This document shows, one piece after another, positions 26,346-35,862 of a DNA stretch of 64,000 bases (within the stretch, counting starts at the first letter, position 1; every line of letters starts with the position of its first letter). This DNA comes from Lutibacter sp. B1 (GTDB taxonomy: Bacteria > Bacteroidota > Bacteroidia > Flavobacteriales > Flavobacteriaceae): positions 105,621 through 169,620 of the forward strand of contig NZ_JAAZUI010000004.1 of assembly GCF_012524075.1 (NCBI RefSeq), given 5' to 3'. A program made the position numbers and the translations under genes. Under the pieces are notes generated by a model. That model searched no databases. It was given only the letters and a program-made list of their open reading frames with translations, and was not told the DNA's origin.

Positions 26346-27869
26346 TTACTTTTTCTTTTTCAACTCAAATAAGTCTAGCCTTCTGTCTTTTAAATTTCTA
26401 ACACTTCCTAATTGATTTAGTTCTCTTAGCAAATCTATATCAACATCGGCAATTAATATCATTTCAGAATTTGGAGTGGCTTCTGCTTTTATACCCGTAG
26501 CAGGAAATGAAAAATCACAAGGTGTAAAAACCATAGATTGGGCGAATTGAATATCCATATTATGAACTTTTGGTAAATTACCTACACTTCCGGCAATAGC
26601 AACATAACATTCATTTTCAATAGCTCTTGCTTGCGCACAGTTTCTAATTCTTGAATAACCATTTTGTGTGTCGGTTAAAAAAGGAACAAATAATATATCT
26701 ACACCTTCATCGGCCAATAGTCTGCTTAATTCAGGAAATTCAACATCGTAACAAATTAAAATTCCTATTTTACCGCAATCTGTATCAAAGGCCTTAAGTT
26801 CTGTGCCGCCTTGCATACCCCAAACTTTAGCTTCATTAGGAGTTATATGAAGTTTTTCAAAACGTTCTACAGATCCGTCTCTTTTGCATAGATAACCTAC
26901 GTTATAAAGTCTGTCATCTATAATTTCAGGCATACTTCCCGAAATAATATTGATATTGTATGAAATAGCTAACTGTGAGAATTTTTCGGTTATAGCCGAA
27001 GTATGTTTAGCTAATTCTCTAATGGCTTCAGGTTCGGTTAAATGATTGTTTTCAGCCATAAGAGGCGCATTGAAAAACTCAGGAAACAAAGCAAAGTCTG
27101 AGCGATAACCCGAAACAGCATCTATAAAAAATTCAGCCTGATGCATTAATTCATCTAAATTATCATAAGGTCTCATTTGCCATTGAATTAAACCTAAACG
27201 AACTATTTTTTTCTTAGTAACTGCTTTTTCTGTAGGTTTTTCATAATAAATATTATCCCATTCCAATAAAACGGCAAACTCATTTGAAGCTTTATCACCT
27301 TCTAAATAACCTTTCAATATTTTAGAAGGATGAAAATCATTAGATATCTGAAAATTTAATACAGGATCATGAATTTCTTTTCTTCTTACTTTATCAATAT
27401 ATTGTTTAGGAGTTAGTTCATTTGCATATTTGTGATAATTAGGTATTCGTCCTCCAAATGCAACACCTCTAAGGTTTAGTCTTTCACAAAGTTCTTTTCT
27501 GTAATCGTAAAGTCTTCTACCCAAACGTAAACCTCTGAATTCTGGTTTAATAAATACGTCAATTCCGTAAAGTACATCACCTTCAGGGGTATGTGTGCTA
27601 AACGTGTAATCTCCGGTTAATTCTTTATACGTGTGATGATCATCAAATTGATGATAATTTACAATAATTGACAATGCACACCCGGCAATTTGATTGTTAA
27701 CCTTTATAACTACCTGACCTTCAGGGAAGCGATTAATTAAAGATTCTATTTGATGTTCTCTCCAATATGAATCCGGCATATTGGTGTAAGAATCAATCAT
27801 AGCTTTTTTAAGCTCTTGATAATCATCAATATTTAAAAAAAGTAACTCAATATTTTCAATGTCTTTCAT
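26346..27869 (-). CDS. GNAT N-acetyltransferase fused to carbon-nitrogen hydrolase
   Basis: A 507-residue two-domain protein. Residues ~1-215 are a GNAT domain (FIKPEFRGLRLGRRLYDYR is the acetyl-CoA motif). Residues ~225-505 are a nitrilase-superfamily amidase with all three catalytic residues: Glu in ALFPEFFNAP, Lys in RFEKLHITPNEAK and Cys in IGILICYDVEFPEL. This fusion is a known family in many bacteria, but its substrate is not established. It converges with the NYN gene, three bases apart. Confidence 0.92.
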   Translation of the reverse strand: MKDIENIELLFLNIDDYQELKKAMIDSYTNMPDSYWREHQIESLINRFPEGQVVIKVNNQIAGCALSIIVNYHQFDDHHTYKELTGDYTFSTHTPEGDVLYGIDVFIKPEFRGLRLGRRLYDYRKELCERLNLRGVAFGGRIPNYHKYANELTPKQYIDKVRRKEIHDPVLNFQISNDFHPSKILKGYLEGDKASNEFAVLLEWDNIYYEKPTEKAVTKKKIVRLGLIQWQMRPYDNLDELMHQAEFFIDAVSGYRSDFALFPEFFNAPLMAENNHLTEPEAIRELAKHTSAITEKFSQLAISYNINIISGSMPEIIDDRLYNVGYLCKRDGSVERFEKLHITPNEAKVWGMQGGTELKAFDTDCGKIGILICYDVEFPELSRLLADEGVDILFVPFLTDTQNGYSRIRNCAQARAIENECYVAIAGSVGNLPKVHNMDIQFAQSMVFTPCDFSFPATGIKAEATPNSEMILIADVDIDLLRELNQLGSVRNLKDRRLDLFELKKKK

Positions 27870-28058
27870 AAATAAAAAGGACTAGTAATTTTAGTATTGT
27901 TTTGCAGTAAATGTACTATAATAAAATCAAATTAAATTTATAAAATATACACTGATTTTGGGAGGAAGATTGTTTATTCTTTCTATTGTAAAATAACGAG
28001 AAATCAATCTAAAAGTGTCTGATAATTAATTAGATATATTTCTGGTTGATTAGAAGCC

Positions 28059-28086
28059 TGTCATTCCTGTGAAGGCAGGAATGACA
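28059..28086. repeat. TGTCATTCCTG hairpin repeat
   Basis: A perfect 11-bp inverted repeat, TGTCATTCCTG (28059-28069) and CAGGAATGACA (28076-28086), with loop TGAAGG, followed by AAAAA. It is a common type of dispersed intergenic palindrome in Bacteroidetes and may double as a terminator. The rest of the 280-base gap between the FAD oxidoreductase and the GNAT-nitrilase gene shows nothing. Confidence 0.65.
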
Positions 28087-28150
28087 AAAAACATGACAAG
28101 TTTATTAACGGCCTGTTAACTATTTTAATTAAACTCACTTTAAAATAAGG

Positions 28151-29716
28151 TTAAAAACCTCTAAGCTCCTTTATTGCAGCTTCAACACATCGTTCACCAT
28201 CCATAGCGGCAGAAACAATACCACCTGCATAACCACCACCTTCACCACATGGAAACAAACCTTGAATTTCAGGATGTTCTAAATTTTCTTTTCTTGGGAT
28301 GTTTACTGGAGATGAGGTTCGAGATTCAACACCAACAATGTTAGCATCTTCGGTATAATAACCATGCATTTTTCGCCCAAATTCAGCAAAACCTTTTCTT
28401 AATCTGCCTCCAATTAATTTGGGAAGTAAAGAATGTAATGGTGCCGAATTTAATCCGGGTTGGTATGAAGTAGGATTTAAATTATTAGAGAACCTTCCTT
28501 CAACAAAATCGGTTAATTTTTGTGCAGGTGCAGTTTGCGTTCTTCCACCGGCAATAAATGCCATTTTTTCTAAATCTTTTTGAAATTCCAACCCTTTTAA
28601 CACACCAAAATGATTGTATTTAGCTAAATCTTGCTCAGCATTAATTTCTACAACAATTCCGGAATTTGCAAATTGATTATTTCTTTTTGAGGGTGACATT
28701 CCATTTACAACTACTTCACCATTTGCCGTAGCTGCAGGCACTATAAACCCTCCCGGACACATACAAAACGAATAAACACCCCTACCTTGCACTTGGTGTA
28801 CAAGACTGTATGAAGCTGCCGGTAATAATTCGTCTCTTTCTCCTTTGCAATGGTATTGAATAGAGTCGATAATTTGTTGAGGATGTTCTACTCTAACTCC
28901 CATAGCAAAAGATTTTGCTTTAATGGCAATATTTTTTTTGTATAATAAATAATAGATATCTCTGGCGGAATGACCTGTAGCTAAAATAACAGCATTTACA
29001 GGAAGCTCAGTATTATTTTGGAGCTGAATAGCTTGAATTTTATTGTTTTTTATAATAAAATCAACCACTTTACTTTCAAAGTGAATTTCACCGCCACATT
29101 TTAAAATGGTTTCTCTAATATTTTGAACAATTTTAGGCAATTTATTCGTGCCAATATGAGGATGAGAATCTATTAATATTTGTTCAGTAGCACCATGATA
29201 AACGAAGTTTTCAAAGACTCTGCGAACATCGCCACGTTTTAAACTGCGTGTATATAATTTTCCGTCAGAATAAGTGCCGGCACCGCCTTCTCCAAAGCAG
29301 TAATTTGAGTCTTCATTAACAGTGTGAAATTGATTTATAGCGCGTAAATCTCGTCGTCTTTCTCTTACCTTTTTACCTCTTTCTAAAACAACAGGTTTGT
29401 AGCCTAATTCAATACAACGTAATGCGGCAAACATTCCTGCAGGCCCAAATCCAATAATATGTATTTCTTTGGCAGAAGAAACATCTTTATAATCAAACGA
29501 ATAGGTAGAAGATTCAGGAATTTGTTCATTAATATATACTGCTATTTTGTAATTAAAAAAAATCAATGCTTTACGAGCATCAATAGATTTTCGTACTATT
29601 TTTATGGCATTTATTTCTTTTTCATCAATACCCAAGTAATGTGCGGCTTTTTTCTTTAAAATGCCTTCTTGCTTTTCTTCCTGAAGTTGTACTCGAATTT
29701 GAATTTCTTTTACCAT
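28151..29716 (-). CDS. FAD-dependent oxidoreductase (COG2509-type)
   Basis: A 521-residue flavoprotein. An N-terminal ~85-residue extension (IQIRVQLQEEKQEGILKKKA) precedes the FAD-binding motif IIGFGPAGMFAALRCIELG and VVLERGKKVRERRRD. Further signatures are CFGEGGAGTYSDGKLYTR, ILATGHSARDIYYLL and FPCGEGGGYAGGIVSAAMDG. This is the conserved 'uncharacterised FAD-dependent dehydrogenase' family, distantly like geranylgeranyl reductases; no reaction is established. A full -7 box lies only six bases from the start codon, suggesting a leaderless or nearly leaderless mRNA. Confidence 0.9.
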   Translation of the reverse strand: MVKEIQIRVQLQEEKQEGILKKKAAHYLGIDEKEINAIKIVRKSIDARKALIFFNYKIAVYINEQIPESSTYSFDYKDVSSAKEIHIIGFGPAGMFAALRCIELGYKPVVLERGKKVRERRRDLRAINQFHTVNEDSNYCFGEGGAGTYSDGKLYTRSLKRGDVRRVFENFVYHGATEQILIDSHPHIGTNKLPKIVQNIRETILKCGGEIHFESKVVDFIIKNNKIQAIQLQNNTELPVNAVILATGHSARDIYYLLYKKNIAIKAKSFAMGVRVEHPQQIIDSIQYHCKGERDELLPAASYSLVHQVQGRGVYSFCMCPGGFIVPAATANGEVVVNGMSPSKRNNQFANSGIVVEINAEQDLAKYNHFGVLKGLEFQKDLEKMAFIAGGRTQTAPAQKLTDFVEGRFSNNLNPTSYQPGLNSAPLHSLLPKLIGGRLRKGFAEFGRKMHGYYTEDANIVGVESRTSSPVNIPRKENLEHPEIQGLFPCGEGGGYAGGIVSAAMDGERCVEAAIKELRGF

Positions 29717-29721
29717 GTTGG

Positions 29722-29729
29722 CAAAATTA
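29722..29729 (-). promoter_or_regulatory. -7 box of FAD oxidoreductase, near-leaderless
   Basis: TAATTTTG on the minus strand fully matches TAnnTTTG. Only CCAAC separates it from the ATG at 29714-29716, so transcription would begin at or just before the start codon. Confidence 0.5.
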
Positions 29730-29819
29730 CTTAAATTTCAGTGAAAAATAATACAGTAACAATTTAATCTAAAATGAACGATAAAATTATAAGTTTTATG
29801 TAAAAGAGTTGGATAGTTA

Positions 29820-32321
29820 TTATCTGATTAGGCTGAAATGACCTTTTTTTTCTCGTATGTTTCCATTGATATCAGTAAGTTGCACAACGTACCAATAGTC
29901 TGAAGCAGGGAGTCTTTCTCCGTTAAAAAAACCTTCCCAACCTTGTTTTGCAGTATCAATTACGGCTAAAATTTTACCAAATCGATCAAAAATATACATT
30001 AAAGAAGAAATGTAAAAATTAGTGTCTAATCCTTGTACAGTCCAAGTATCATTATAACCATCGTTATTGGGTGTAAAAAATTTAGGGAATCCCATTACAG
30101 ATACCTCAATTTGAGCAGTACCGCAGTTGTTTTTATCGTTGATGTAAATGGTGTGAATTCCGGGAGAAACCATTTCAAAAAACGGTTCATTTTGGTATAT
30201 TCCAAATTCATCGTCAAGAGAAAATTCGTAATCACCAACTCCTAAATTAGCGGTATTAATGGTTATTGAATTATTTTCGGAATCATCAACTACTGTAATA
30301 TCATTTAAAGTTATATGTGGAATATCCGATTCTGTTACAGTAACTGTTTGTGATACAGATTCACAATTATATAGATTAGAAGTTGCAATAACAGTATAAG
30401 TGCCGCCTTTAGAAATTTCAGCAGTAGATTGATTACTTATACTTTCCGCATTTTCGTTAAACCATTCATAGCTATAATCACCTTTAGGGTTTTTAGTTTC
30501 AATAGTAATTGGTGATAAATTTAAACACACCATAGCTGTTGGGTCAACTTCAAATTCGGGAATAGGATTTACAGTTAAGGTTAAATATTCGCCAATTTCA
30601 GAACAATTCCCATTAGTTTCACTTTCAACTCGTACAATTAAAACTTCAGTATCTTTAGTTTGATTTACATAATTATTTTGCGGTAAAATTTCATTTTGCT
30701 CTAATTGAGCATCTACAATGGTATTAAAATAATGAACAGTTAAACTTTCAGGAGAAGAAAGTTGAGATAAAATTACAGTAGTAGCTTCAGTTAAATCAAA
30801 AGAGTGGAAACCATCAATTACTTCATCATCATCACATTCGGTTAATTCTTCCATAAAATCAGAAAGTAAAGATGTTGTAGAAACTTCTAAATCTACTGTA
30901 GAAACCAAATAACAACTGAAAGAATTTTCAACGCGGGCATAAACTGTGCTGGTTGTATTATTATTGAAAGGAACAGGATTTATAGGACTAGCTGTAGTAC
31001 TGTTTGCATCGCTTTCCGATAAATAAAAAGTAACATCTAACGAAGCGTCGTTTTTTGTAATTACAGGAATAACTTCATTCAAATTAAAATCGGTAAAACC
31101 ATCAGGATTTCCATCTTCATCACAGTTTTTAAATGTTAATGATGCTTCAATATCAGGTAAAGGATTTACTGTTGCAGTCACAGGTTTTCTTTCTCCATTG
31201 GTGCAACCATTTTCTGAAGCCAATACATAATAAGTTGTAGTTGTTGTAAGACTTGGAATGGTATAACTTGTACCTGTGTGTATTGGTGTTGTGCTTGTTT
31301 CAGAATCAAACCAAAGAACATTACCAGCAGTGGCGGTAGCTGATAACGTTACAGTTCCAACCCCACATCGTGTATTTTCATTAATTGAATTTATTGAAGG
31401 AATGGTTATTTTGGTACTTGCTGAAAGATCAAGTGTTGGATCTCCGGGCATACCTCCATATTCAACGATGTAACCTTTAGGTTGATAGTCTCCAGAATCA
31501 TTTCCTATGTTACTTAAATCGTTCCAAGATCCTGGATTTCCAACACCGGGAGCAGTAACATGAGCATAATCTTCATTTCCAGCCTGATTTGGTTCGTTTG
31601 CATTCCAATTTGCATAATTAGGAGAACTTCCATTAATACCTCCGTTCCAAAAAACAGTTCCGGCTTCCGGTCCCGTAACCCATTTCCAAGTTTCTTCGGT
31701 TTCAGCATCGCTACCACCAATCCATCCGGCTCCACCAGCTTGTTCACCGGAAAGTTGGGCTTCTTCAGGCGAGGTTATAGTTGCTAAATAACCCTGTAAA
31801 CCGTAATAATTTCTTGTTTCAGCGGCAACTTTGGCATCAGTCCATGTTATTCCTATATCTTCAATGTACTCATAATAATGTCCTGTTGAAGGCAAATAAT
31901 TAGCTTCACTAACAGTAAAAGAAAAATGCTTTTCACCCGAAGGTGTTGGAGAACTGCTTTCAAAAACAACATCCTTTACGGCATTTGCTAAATCTTCTAT
32001 TGTTGCTGAAGTATTTCTAGTTAAAATTAATTTTCCTTCAGAAGTATTAAAAGGTGTAAGTGTAATATTTGGATGAGAACCATTTAACGTCAATTTGTCT
32101 TCACCATTAACATAACCTATAGAAATTTGTATATAAACGGCCTCTACATTATCATCTACATCAATAATATTAAAATCTGTTGCAATATTTATTTCAGATA
32201 AAGGGCAATAGTATTGGTCTCCTTCAGCAGTAATTGTAGGTGGCGTTTGAGCAAAAACATAGTTGGAAAAACCTAAAATAAATAAGAAGAAGGATAAAAT
32301 ACTATGTTTTGTATAACGCAT
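29820..32321 (-). CDS. C-type lectin-domain surface protein with T9SS type B sorting domain
   Basis: An 833-residue exported protein with signal peptide (SILSFFLFILGFSNYVFAQ). About residues 145-290 form a C-type lectin domain: TWTDAKVAAETRNYYGLQGY, ITSPEEAQL, GWIGGSDAETEETWKWVTGP and NWNANEPNQ, with the EPN-like carbohydrate/calcium motif. Repeated Ig-like and PKD-like stretches follow. The last ~85 residues (FTPNNDGYNDTWTVQGL to the end) are a CHU_C/type B sorting domain for type IX secretion. It is a probable cell-surface adhesin or glycan-binding protein. Confidence 0.93.
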   Translation of the reverse strand: MRYTKHSILSFFLFILGFSNYVFAQTPPTITAEGDQYYCPLSEINIATDFNIIDVDDNVEAVYIQISIGYVNGEDKLTLNGSHPNITLTPFNTSEGKLILTRNTSATIEDLANAVKDVVFESSSPTPSGEKHFSFTVSEANYLPSTGHYYEYIEDIGITWTDAKVAAETRNYYGLQGYLATITSPEEAQLSGEQAGGAGWIGGSDAETEETWKWVTGPEAGTVFWNGGINGSSPNYANWNANEPNQAGNEDYAHVTAPGVGNPGSWNDLSNIGNDSGDYQPKGYIVEYGGMPGDPTLDLSASTKITIPSINSINENTRCGVGTVTLSATATAGNVLWFDSETSTTPIHTGTSYTIPSLTTTTTYYVLASENGCTNGERKPVTATVNPLPDIEASLTFKNCDEDGNPDGFTDFNLNEVIPVITKNDASLDVTFYLSESDANSTTASPINPVPFNNNTTSTVYARVENSFSCYLVSTVDLEVSTTSLLSDFMEELTECDDDEVIDGFHSFDLTEATTVILSQLSSPESLTVHYFNTIVDAQLEQNEILPQNNYVNQTKDTEVLIVRVESETNGNCSEIGEYLTLTVNPIPEFEVDPTAMVCLNLSPITIETKNPKGDYSYEWFNENAESISNQSTAEISKGGTYTVIATSNLYNCESVSQTVTVTESDIPHITLNDITVVDDSENNSITINTANLGVGDYEFSLDDEFGIYQNEPFFEMVSPGIHTIYINDKNNCGTAQIEVSVMGFPKFFTPNNDGYNDTWTVQGLDTNFYISSLMYIFDRFGKILAVIDTAKQGWEGFFNGERLPASDYWYVVQLTDINGNIREKKGHFSLIR

Positions 32322-32329
32322 TAATAAAC

Positions 32330-32337
32330 CAAAAATA
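32330..32337 (-). promoter_or_regulatory. -7 box for the C-type lectin adhesin gene
   Basis: TATTTTTG on the minus strand, a full match to TAnnTTTG, 8 bases upstream of the ATG at 32319-32321. This again implies a very short leader. Confidence 0.5.
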
Positions 32338-32454
32338 GTTAATCATGTAAAATTACATAATTGGTTTGAGAAAAGACCTAATGATAGCTTTAAATATCAA
32401 GATAAAAGCATTTAAAATTGTAAATAATGTTACTAATTAGCTTAAAAATTCATG

Positions 32455-32462
32455 TAAATTTG
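32455..32462 (+). promoter_or_regulatory. Predicted -7 box for the OsmC-family gene
   Basis: TAAATTTG, a full match to TAnnTTTG, 23 bases upstream of the ATG at 32486. Confidence 0.55.
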
Positions 32463-32485
32463 TTTAAATAAAATACAAAAAAATT

Positions 32486-32905
32486 ATGACAAATAAAATT
32501 GAAGTAAATTGGAAAGGACAAATGTTATTTGAATCTGTTGCGCCTGAAGGAAGTGTAATGATTGATGCCGATAAGGCTGTTGGTGGACAAGGAAAAGGAT
32601 TACGCCCAAAAGCAATGATGTTAACTTCATTGGCCGGTTGTACAGCAATGGACGTTATTTCTTTACTTAAAAAAATGCGTGCTGAGGTTGATGATTTTAA
32701 AATTTCTGTTGAAGCTAACCTTACCGACGAGCATCCAAAATTTTATGATAAAGTTAAAGTTACATATCATTTTTTTGGAAGCGATTTCAAAAAAGATAAA
32801 ATTGAAAAAGCTGTAAACCTCTCCGTAGAACGTTATTGTGGCGTTTTTGAAATGTTTCGTCAATTTTCTGATATTTCTCACGAAATAATCTACATAGAGC
32901 AGTAA
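32486..32905 (+). CDS. OsmC/Ohr-family peroxide-detoxification-like protein
   Basis: A 139-residue protein with the OsmC fold. The two redox cysteines are visible in LTSLAGCTAMDVISLL and SVERYCGVFEMF, spaced about 60 residues apart as in the family. Members reduce organic hydroperoxides using dithiol partners, although the YhfA-like subgroup (AGCTAMDV) is less well defined. recJ starts 35 bases downstream with its own promoter. Confidence 0.9.
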   Translation: MTNKIEVNWKGQMLFESVAPEGSVMIDADKAVGGQGKGLRPKAMMLTSLAGCTAMDVISLLKKMRAEVDDFKISVEANLTDEHPKFYDKVKVTYHFFGSDFKKDKIEKAVNLSVERYCGVFEMFRQFSDISHEIIYIEQ

Positions 32906-32916
32906 AATAATTTGAT

Positions 32917-32924
32917 TATTTTTG
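32917..32924 (+). promoter_or_regulatory. Predicted -7 box for recJ
   Basis: TATTTTTG, a full match to TAnnTTTG, 16 bases upstream of the recJ ATG; a TTTG at 32911-32914 is too close to be its -33 partner. Confidence 0.5.
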
Positions 32925-32940
32925 GCAGAAAAATGATGCT

Positions 32941-34638
32941 ATGCGTTGGAATATTAAGCCGGAACCAAATACTGAAACAACTTTAAAATTAGCTGACGAG
33001 CTAGGTATTGAATATACTTTAGCTAAATTATTAGTACAGAGAGGTATCGAAACTTTTGACGAGGCTAAAGCATTTTTTCGTCCCAATTTAAACGATTTAC
33101 ACAATCCATACTTAATGAAAGATATGGATAAAGCGGTTGAACGCATTGAAAAAGCGATATTTGAAGGCGAAAATATTTTAATTTATGGCGATTATGATGT
33201 TGATGGAACTACTTCTGTTTCATTACTTTCTTCTTATTTAAAAACAATTCACCCAACTATTGCAACGTATATTCCGGATAGATACGATGAAGGTTATGGA
33301 GTATCATATCAAGGAATTGATTTCGCTGAAGAAAACGATTTCACCTTAATTATTGCGTTAGATTGTGGTATTAAAGCCATTGATAAAGTTGCTTACGCTA
33401 AAGAAAAAGGTATCGATTTTATTATTTGCGATCATCATAGACCCGGAAATGAAATTCCAGATGCTGTTGCGGTTTTAGATCCAAAAAGAGCTGATTGTGA
33501 ATATCCTTACAAAGAATTATGTGGTTGTGGTGTTGGTTTTAAATTGATTCAGGCATTGGCAACTAACAGAAATCAAACTATTGATGATTTGGTTTCATAT
33601 TTAGATTTGGTGGCTACAGCAATTGCGGCAGATATTGTTCCTATAACTGGTGAAAACAGAATATTGGCGTATTTTGGATTGCAGGTGATTAATTCCAATC
33701 CGAGAACCGGAATTAAGGCTATGATTCATCAAATTAAAAAAGAAGAATTAACCATTACCGATGTTGTTTTTATTATTGCACCAAGAATTAATGCCGCCGG
33801 ACGTATTAAGCATGGAAATTATGCAGTTGAATTATTAACCGAATTGGATTTTGAAACTGCTGTTACTTTTGCTGCTGAAATTGAAAACAATAATAATGAA
33901 CGAAAAGAGTTAGATAAAACCATTACAAATGAAGCTATACAACAAATTGAACAAAATAATGAGCAACAAAACTTTTCTACTGTTGTTTATAGTGAAAACT
34001 GGCATAAAGGTGTTATTGGTATTGTTGCTTCTCGATTAATTGAAACGTATTACAAACCAACCATTGTATTTACTAAAAGCGGTACTAAATTAGCAGCTTC
34101 GGCACGATCTGTAAAAGGTTTTGATGTATATGAAGCCTTAGAACAATGTTCAGAGTTTATTGAACAGTTTGGCGGACATAAATATGCTGCAGGGTTAACG
34201 ATTGATGAAGAGAATTACATAAACTTTAAAAATAAGTTTGAAGAAGTGGTGAAAAACACCTTACCTGAAGAATTGAGAACTCCTGAAATCACCATTGATG
34301 CTGAAATCAGTTTATCGGAAATTACACCTAAATTTTATAGAATATTAAATCAATTGGCGCCTTTTGGTCCTCAAAATATGAGACCTGTTTTTATGGCTTC
34401 AGGCTTGCGAGATAATGGTTATGGAAAAAAAGTAGGTGCTGATGAAACACATTTAAAACTAAATATTTTTGAAGGGTCAAATCAGCAAACATACAATGCA
34501 ATAGGTTTTGGATTAGGAGATAAATATGAGTTAGTTCAAAATGGAAATTCGTTTAAAGCAGTATTCAATATTGATGAAAACCATTGGAATGGTTTTACTT
34601 CGTTACAGCTATTATTAAAAGATATAAAAGAAGAATAA
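32941..34638 (+). CDS. recJ: Single-stranded-DNA-specific exonuclease RecJ
   Basis: A 565-residue DHH-family 5'-3' exonuclease for recombination and mismatch/base-excision repair. Motifs: IYGDYDVDGTTSVSLL (motif I), ALDCGIKA (motif II), ICDHHRPG (DHH motif III), FIIAPRINAAGRIKHG (motif IV) and the DHHA1 segment EQFGGHKYAAGLTI. A C-terminal OB-fold region (ITIDAEISLSEITPKFYRIL onward) completes the family architecture at the usual length. Four manganese-binding aspartate/histidine motifs are intact. Confidence 0.96.
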   Translation: MRWNIKPEPNTETTLKLADELGIEYTLAKLLVQRGIETFDEAKAFFRPNLNDLHNPYLMKDMDKAVERIEKAIFEGENILIYGDYDVDGTTSVSLLSSYLKTIHPTIATYIPDRYDEGYGVSYQGIDFAEENDFTLIIALDCGIKAIDKVAYAKEKGIDFIICDHHRPGNEIPDAVAVLDPKRADCEYPYKELCGCGVGFKLIQALATNRNQTIDDLVSYLDLVATAIAADIVPITGENRILAYFGLQVINSNPRTGIKAMIHQIKKEELTITDVVFIIAPRINAAGRIKHGNYAVELLTELDFETAVTFAAEIENNNNERKELDKTITNEAIQQIEQNNEQQNFSTVVYSENWHKGVIGIVASRLIETYYKPTIVFTKSGTKLAASARSVKGFDVYEALEQCSEFIEQFGGHKYAAGLTIDEENYINFKNKFEEVVKNTLPEELRTPEITIDAEISLSEITPKFYRILNQLAPFGPQNMRPVFMASGLRDNGYGKKVGADETHLKLNIFEGSNQQTYNAIGFGLGDKYELVQNGNSFKAVFNIDENHWNGFTSLQLLLKDIKEE

Positions 34639-34664
34639 ATAATAGCTAAAATTTTGATATCCGC

Positions 34665-34695
34665 CAGTCATCCTGAATTTATTTCAGGATATCAT
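34665..34695. repeat. GTCATCCTGAA...TCATC intergenic palindrome
   Basis: ATCCTGAA (34670-34677) pairs with TTCAGGAT (34683-34690), loop TTTAT, within GTCA-...-TCATC. It also has an outer TGATATCC/GGATATCA pairing. It lies in the 62-base gap between convergent recJ and the EEP nuclease gene, where it may act as a bidirectional terminator. It shares its 30-base layout with the copy at 12371-12400. Confidence 0.6.
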
Positions 34696-34700
34696 CAAAA

Positions 34701-35747
34701 CTAATTAATTTCTTTAATTAAATACATATACACAGGATAATGGTCGCTATAACCGCCTAAAAAATTACCTCCGGCAAAACTTCTAAAAGGATACCCTTTG
34801 TATTTTCCTGTTTGTGTAGTTAAATATTGCGGATTAAAAACATTCACTTTGTACATTTTATAAGTTGAATACTCCTTTTTTGTGGTTAGTAAAGGCGAAG
34901 TAAACATAATTTGATCAAAAAAGTTAATGTTATCTCTATAAGCTAAAGTGTTTTGTCCTCTACGAAACATATCTTCTGTAGGGTTATAAATATCACCTTC
35001 TTGTACTTCAGCCTTTTTAGACTTGGTTTTTAGTACATCTTTCAAACTTTTATTGGTTGGGTCATCGTTTAAATCGCCCATAATAATAATTTTAGGATTT
35101 GGGTCGCCCAACTTTATTTTTTCAATTATTTGAGTAGTTAAATAAGCTGCTTTTTCTCTTTTGTAACTGCTGGCTGTTTCTCCACCTCTTCTTGATGGCC
35201 AGTGATTTACAATAATATGAATCAATTCATCATCTAAATAACCGGAAACTAATAATTGATCTCTGGTATAAATTCGAGTTCCGTCAGTATCCCACAAACG
35301 CAACTCAAAAGTTTCGTGATGTGTTGGTTTAAAATAGCGTTGTTGGTAAAGCAAAGCAACATCAATTCCTCTTTTGTCAGGCGAGTTGTAATGTATAATA
35401 CTGTATTGTTTATTTTTTAAGGAATCTGTAGCTATCAAATCTTCCAATACTTGTCTGTTTTCAACTTCGGCAACACCCAAAATTACCGGCGTGTTTTTAG
35501 CTTCTTTTACACCCATTTCAGAAATAACCTTTGCCATGTTGTTCAATTTCTTTTGATAAATTTCATCTCTATTTTCTTCAATTCCCATAATTGGGCTCGA
35601 TTCATCATTTTTTTCAGGATCATTAATAGTATCAAAAAGGTTTTCTAAATTATAAAAAGCAACGGTTCTAATTTGGTAGTTTTTTTGACTAAAAATAGGG
35701 TTTGATGCAATAAAAAGAAGTATAAAAAGAAGCGAAAAGCGTTTCAT
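34701..35747 (-). CDS. Exported endonuclease/exonuclease/phosphatase (EEP) family protein
   Basis: A 348-residue protein with signal peptide (SLLFILLFIASNPIFSQ). EEP-fold motifs: VAFYNLENLFDTINDP at the N-terminus, LGVAEVENRQVLEDL (catalytic Glu), RGIDVALLYQ, IVNHWPSRRGGE, IIIMGDLNDDPTNKSLKD (Asp/Asn pair) and FLGGYSDHYPVY (His at the end). These are the DNase I-like active-site residues. It probably cleaves phosphodiester bonds outside the cytoplasm. A paralogue lies at 41931-42902; together they flank the TonB receptor/DUF5689 block. Confidence 0.9.
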   Translation of the reverse strand: MKRFSLLFILLFIASNPIFSQKNYQIRTVAFYNLENLFDTINDPEKNDESSPIMGIEENRDEIYQKKLNNMAKVISEMGVKEAKNTPVILGVAEVENRQVLEDLIATDSLKNKQYSIIHYNSPDKRGIDVALLYQQRYFKPTHHETFELRLWDTDGTRIYTRDQLLVSGYLDDELIHIIVNHWPSRRGGETASSYKREKAAYLTTQIIEKIKLGDPNPKIIIMGDLNDDPTNKSLKDVLKTKSKKAEVQEGDIYNPTEDMFRRGQNTLAYRDNINFFDQIMFTSPLLTTKKEYSTYKMYKVNVFNPQYLTTQTGKYKGYPFRSFAGGNFLGGYSDHYPVYMYLIKEIN

Positions 35748-35862
35748 AAAAAATAAGTTTAAAAGGCTAAATTACAAACAAAGTTTGAGCCAAAAAATAA
35801 AAAATAGACTTTAAAAATTTTAGAATTACAATAAAAAACTGTTTATTTGAAAAAAATTGCTA

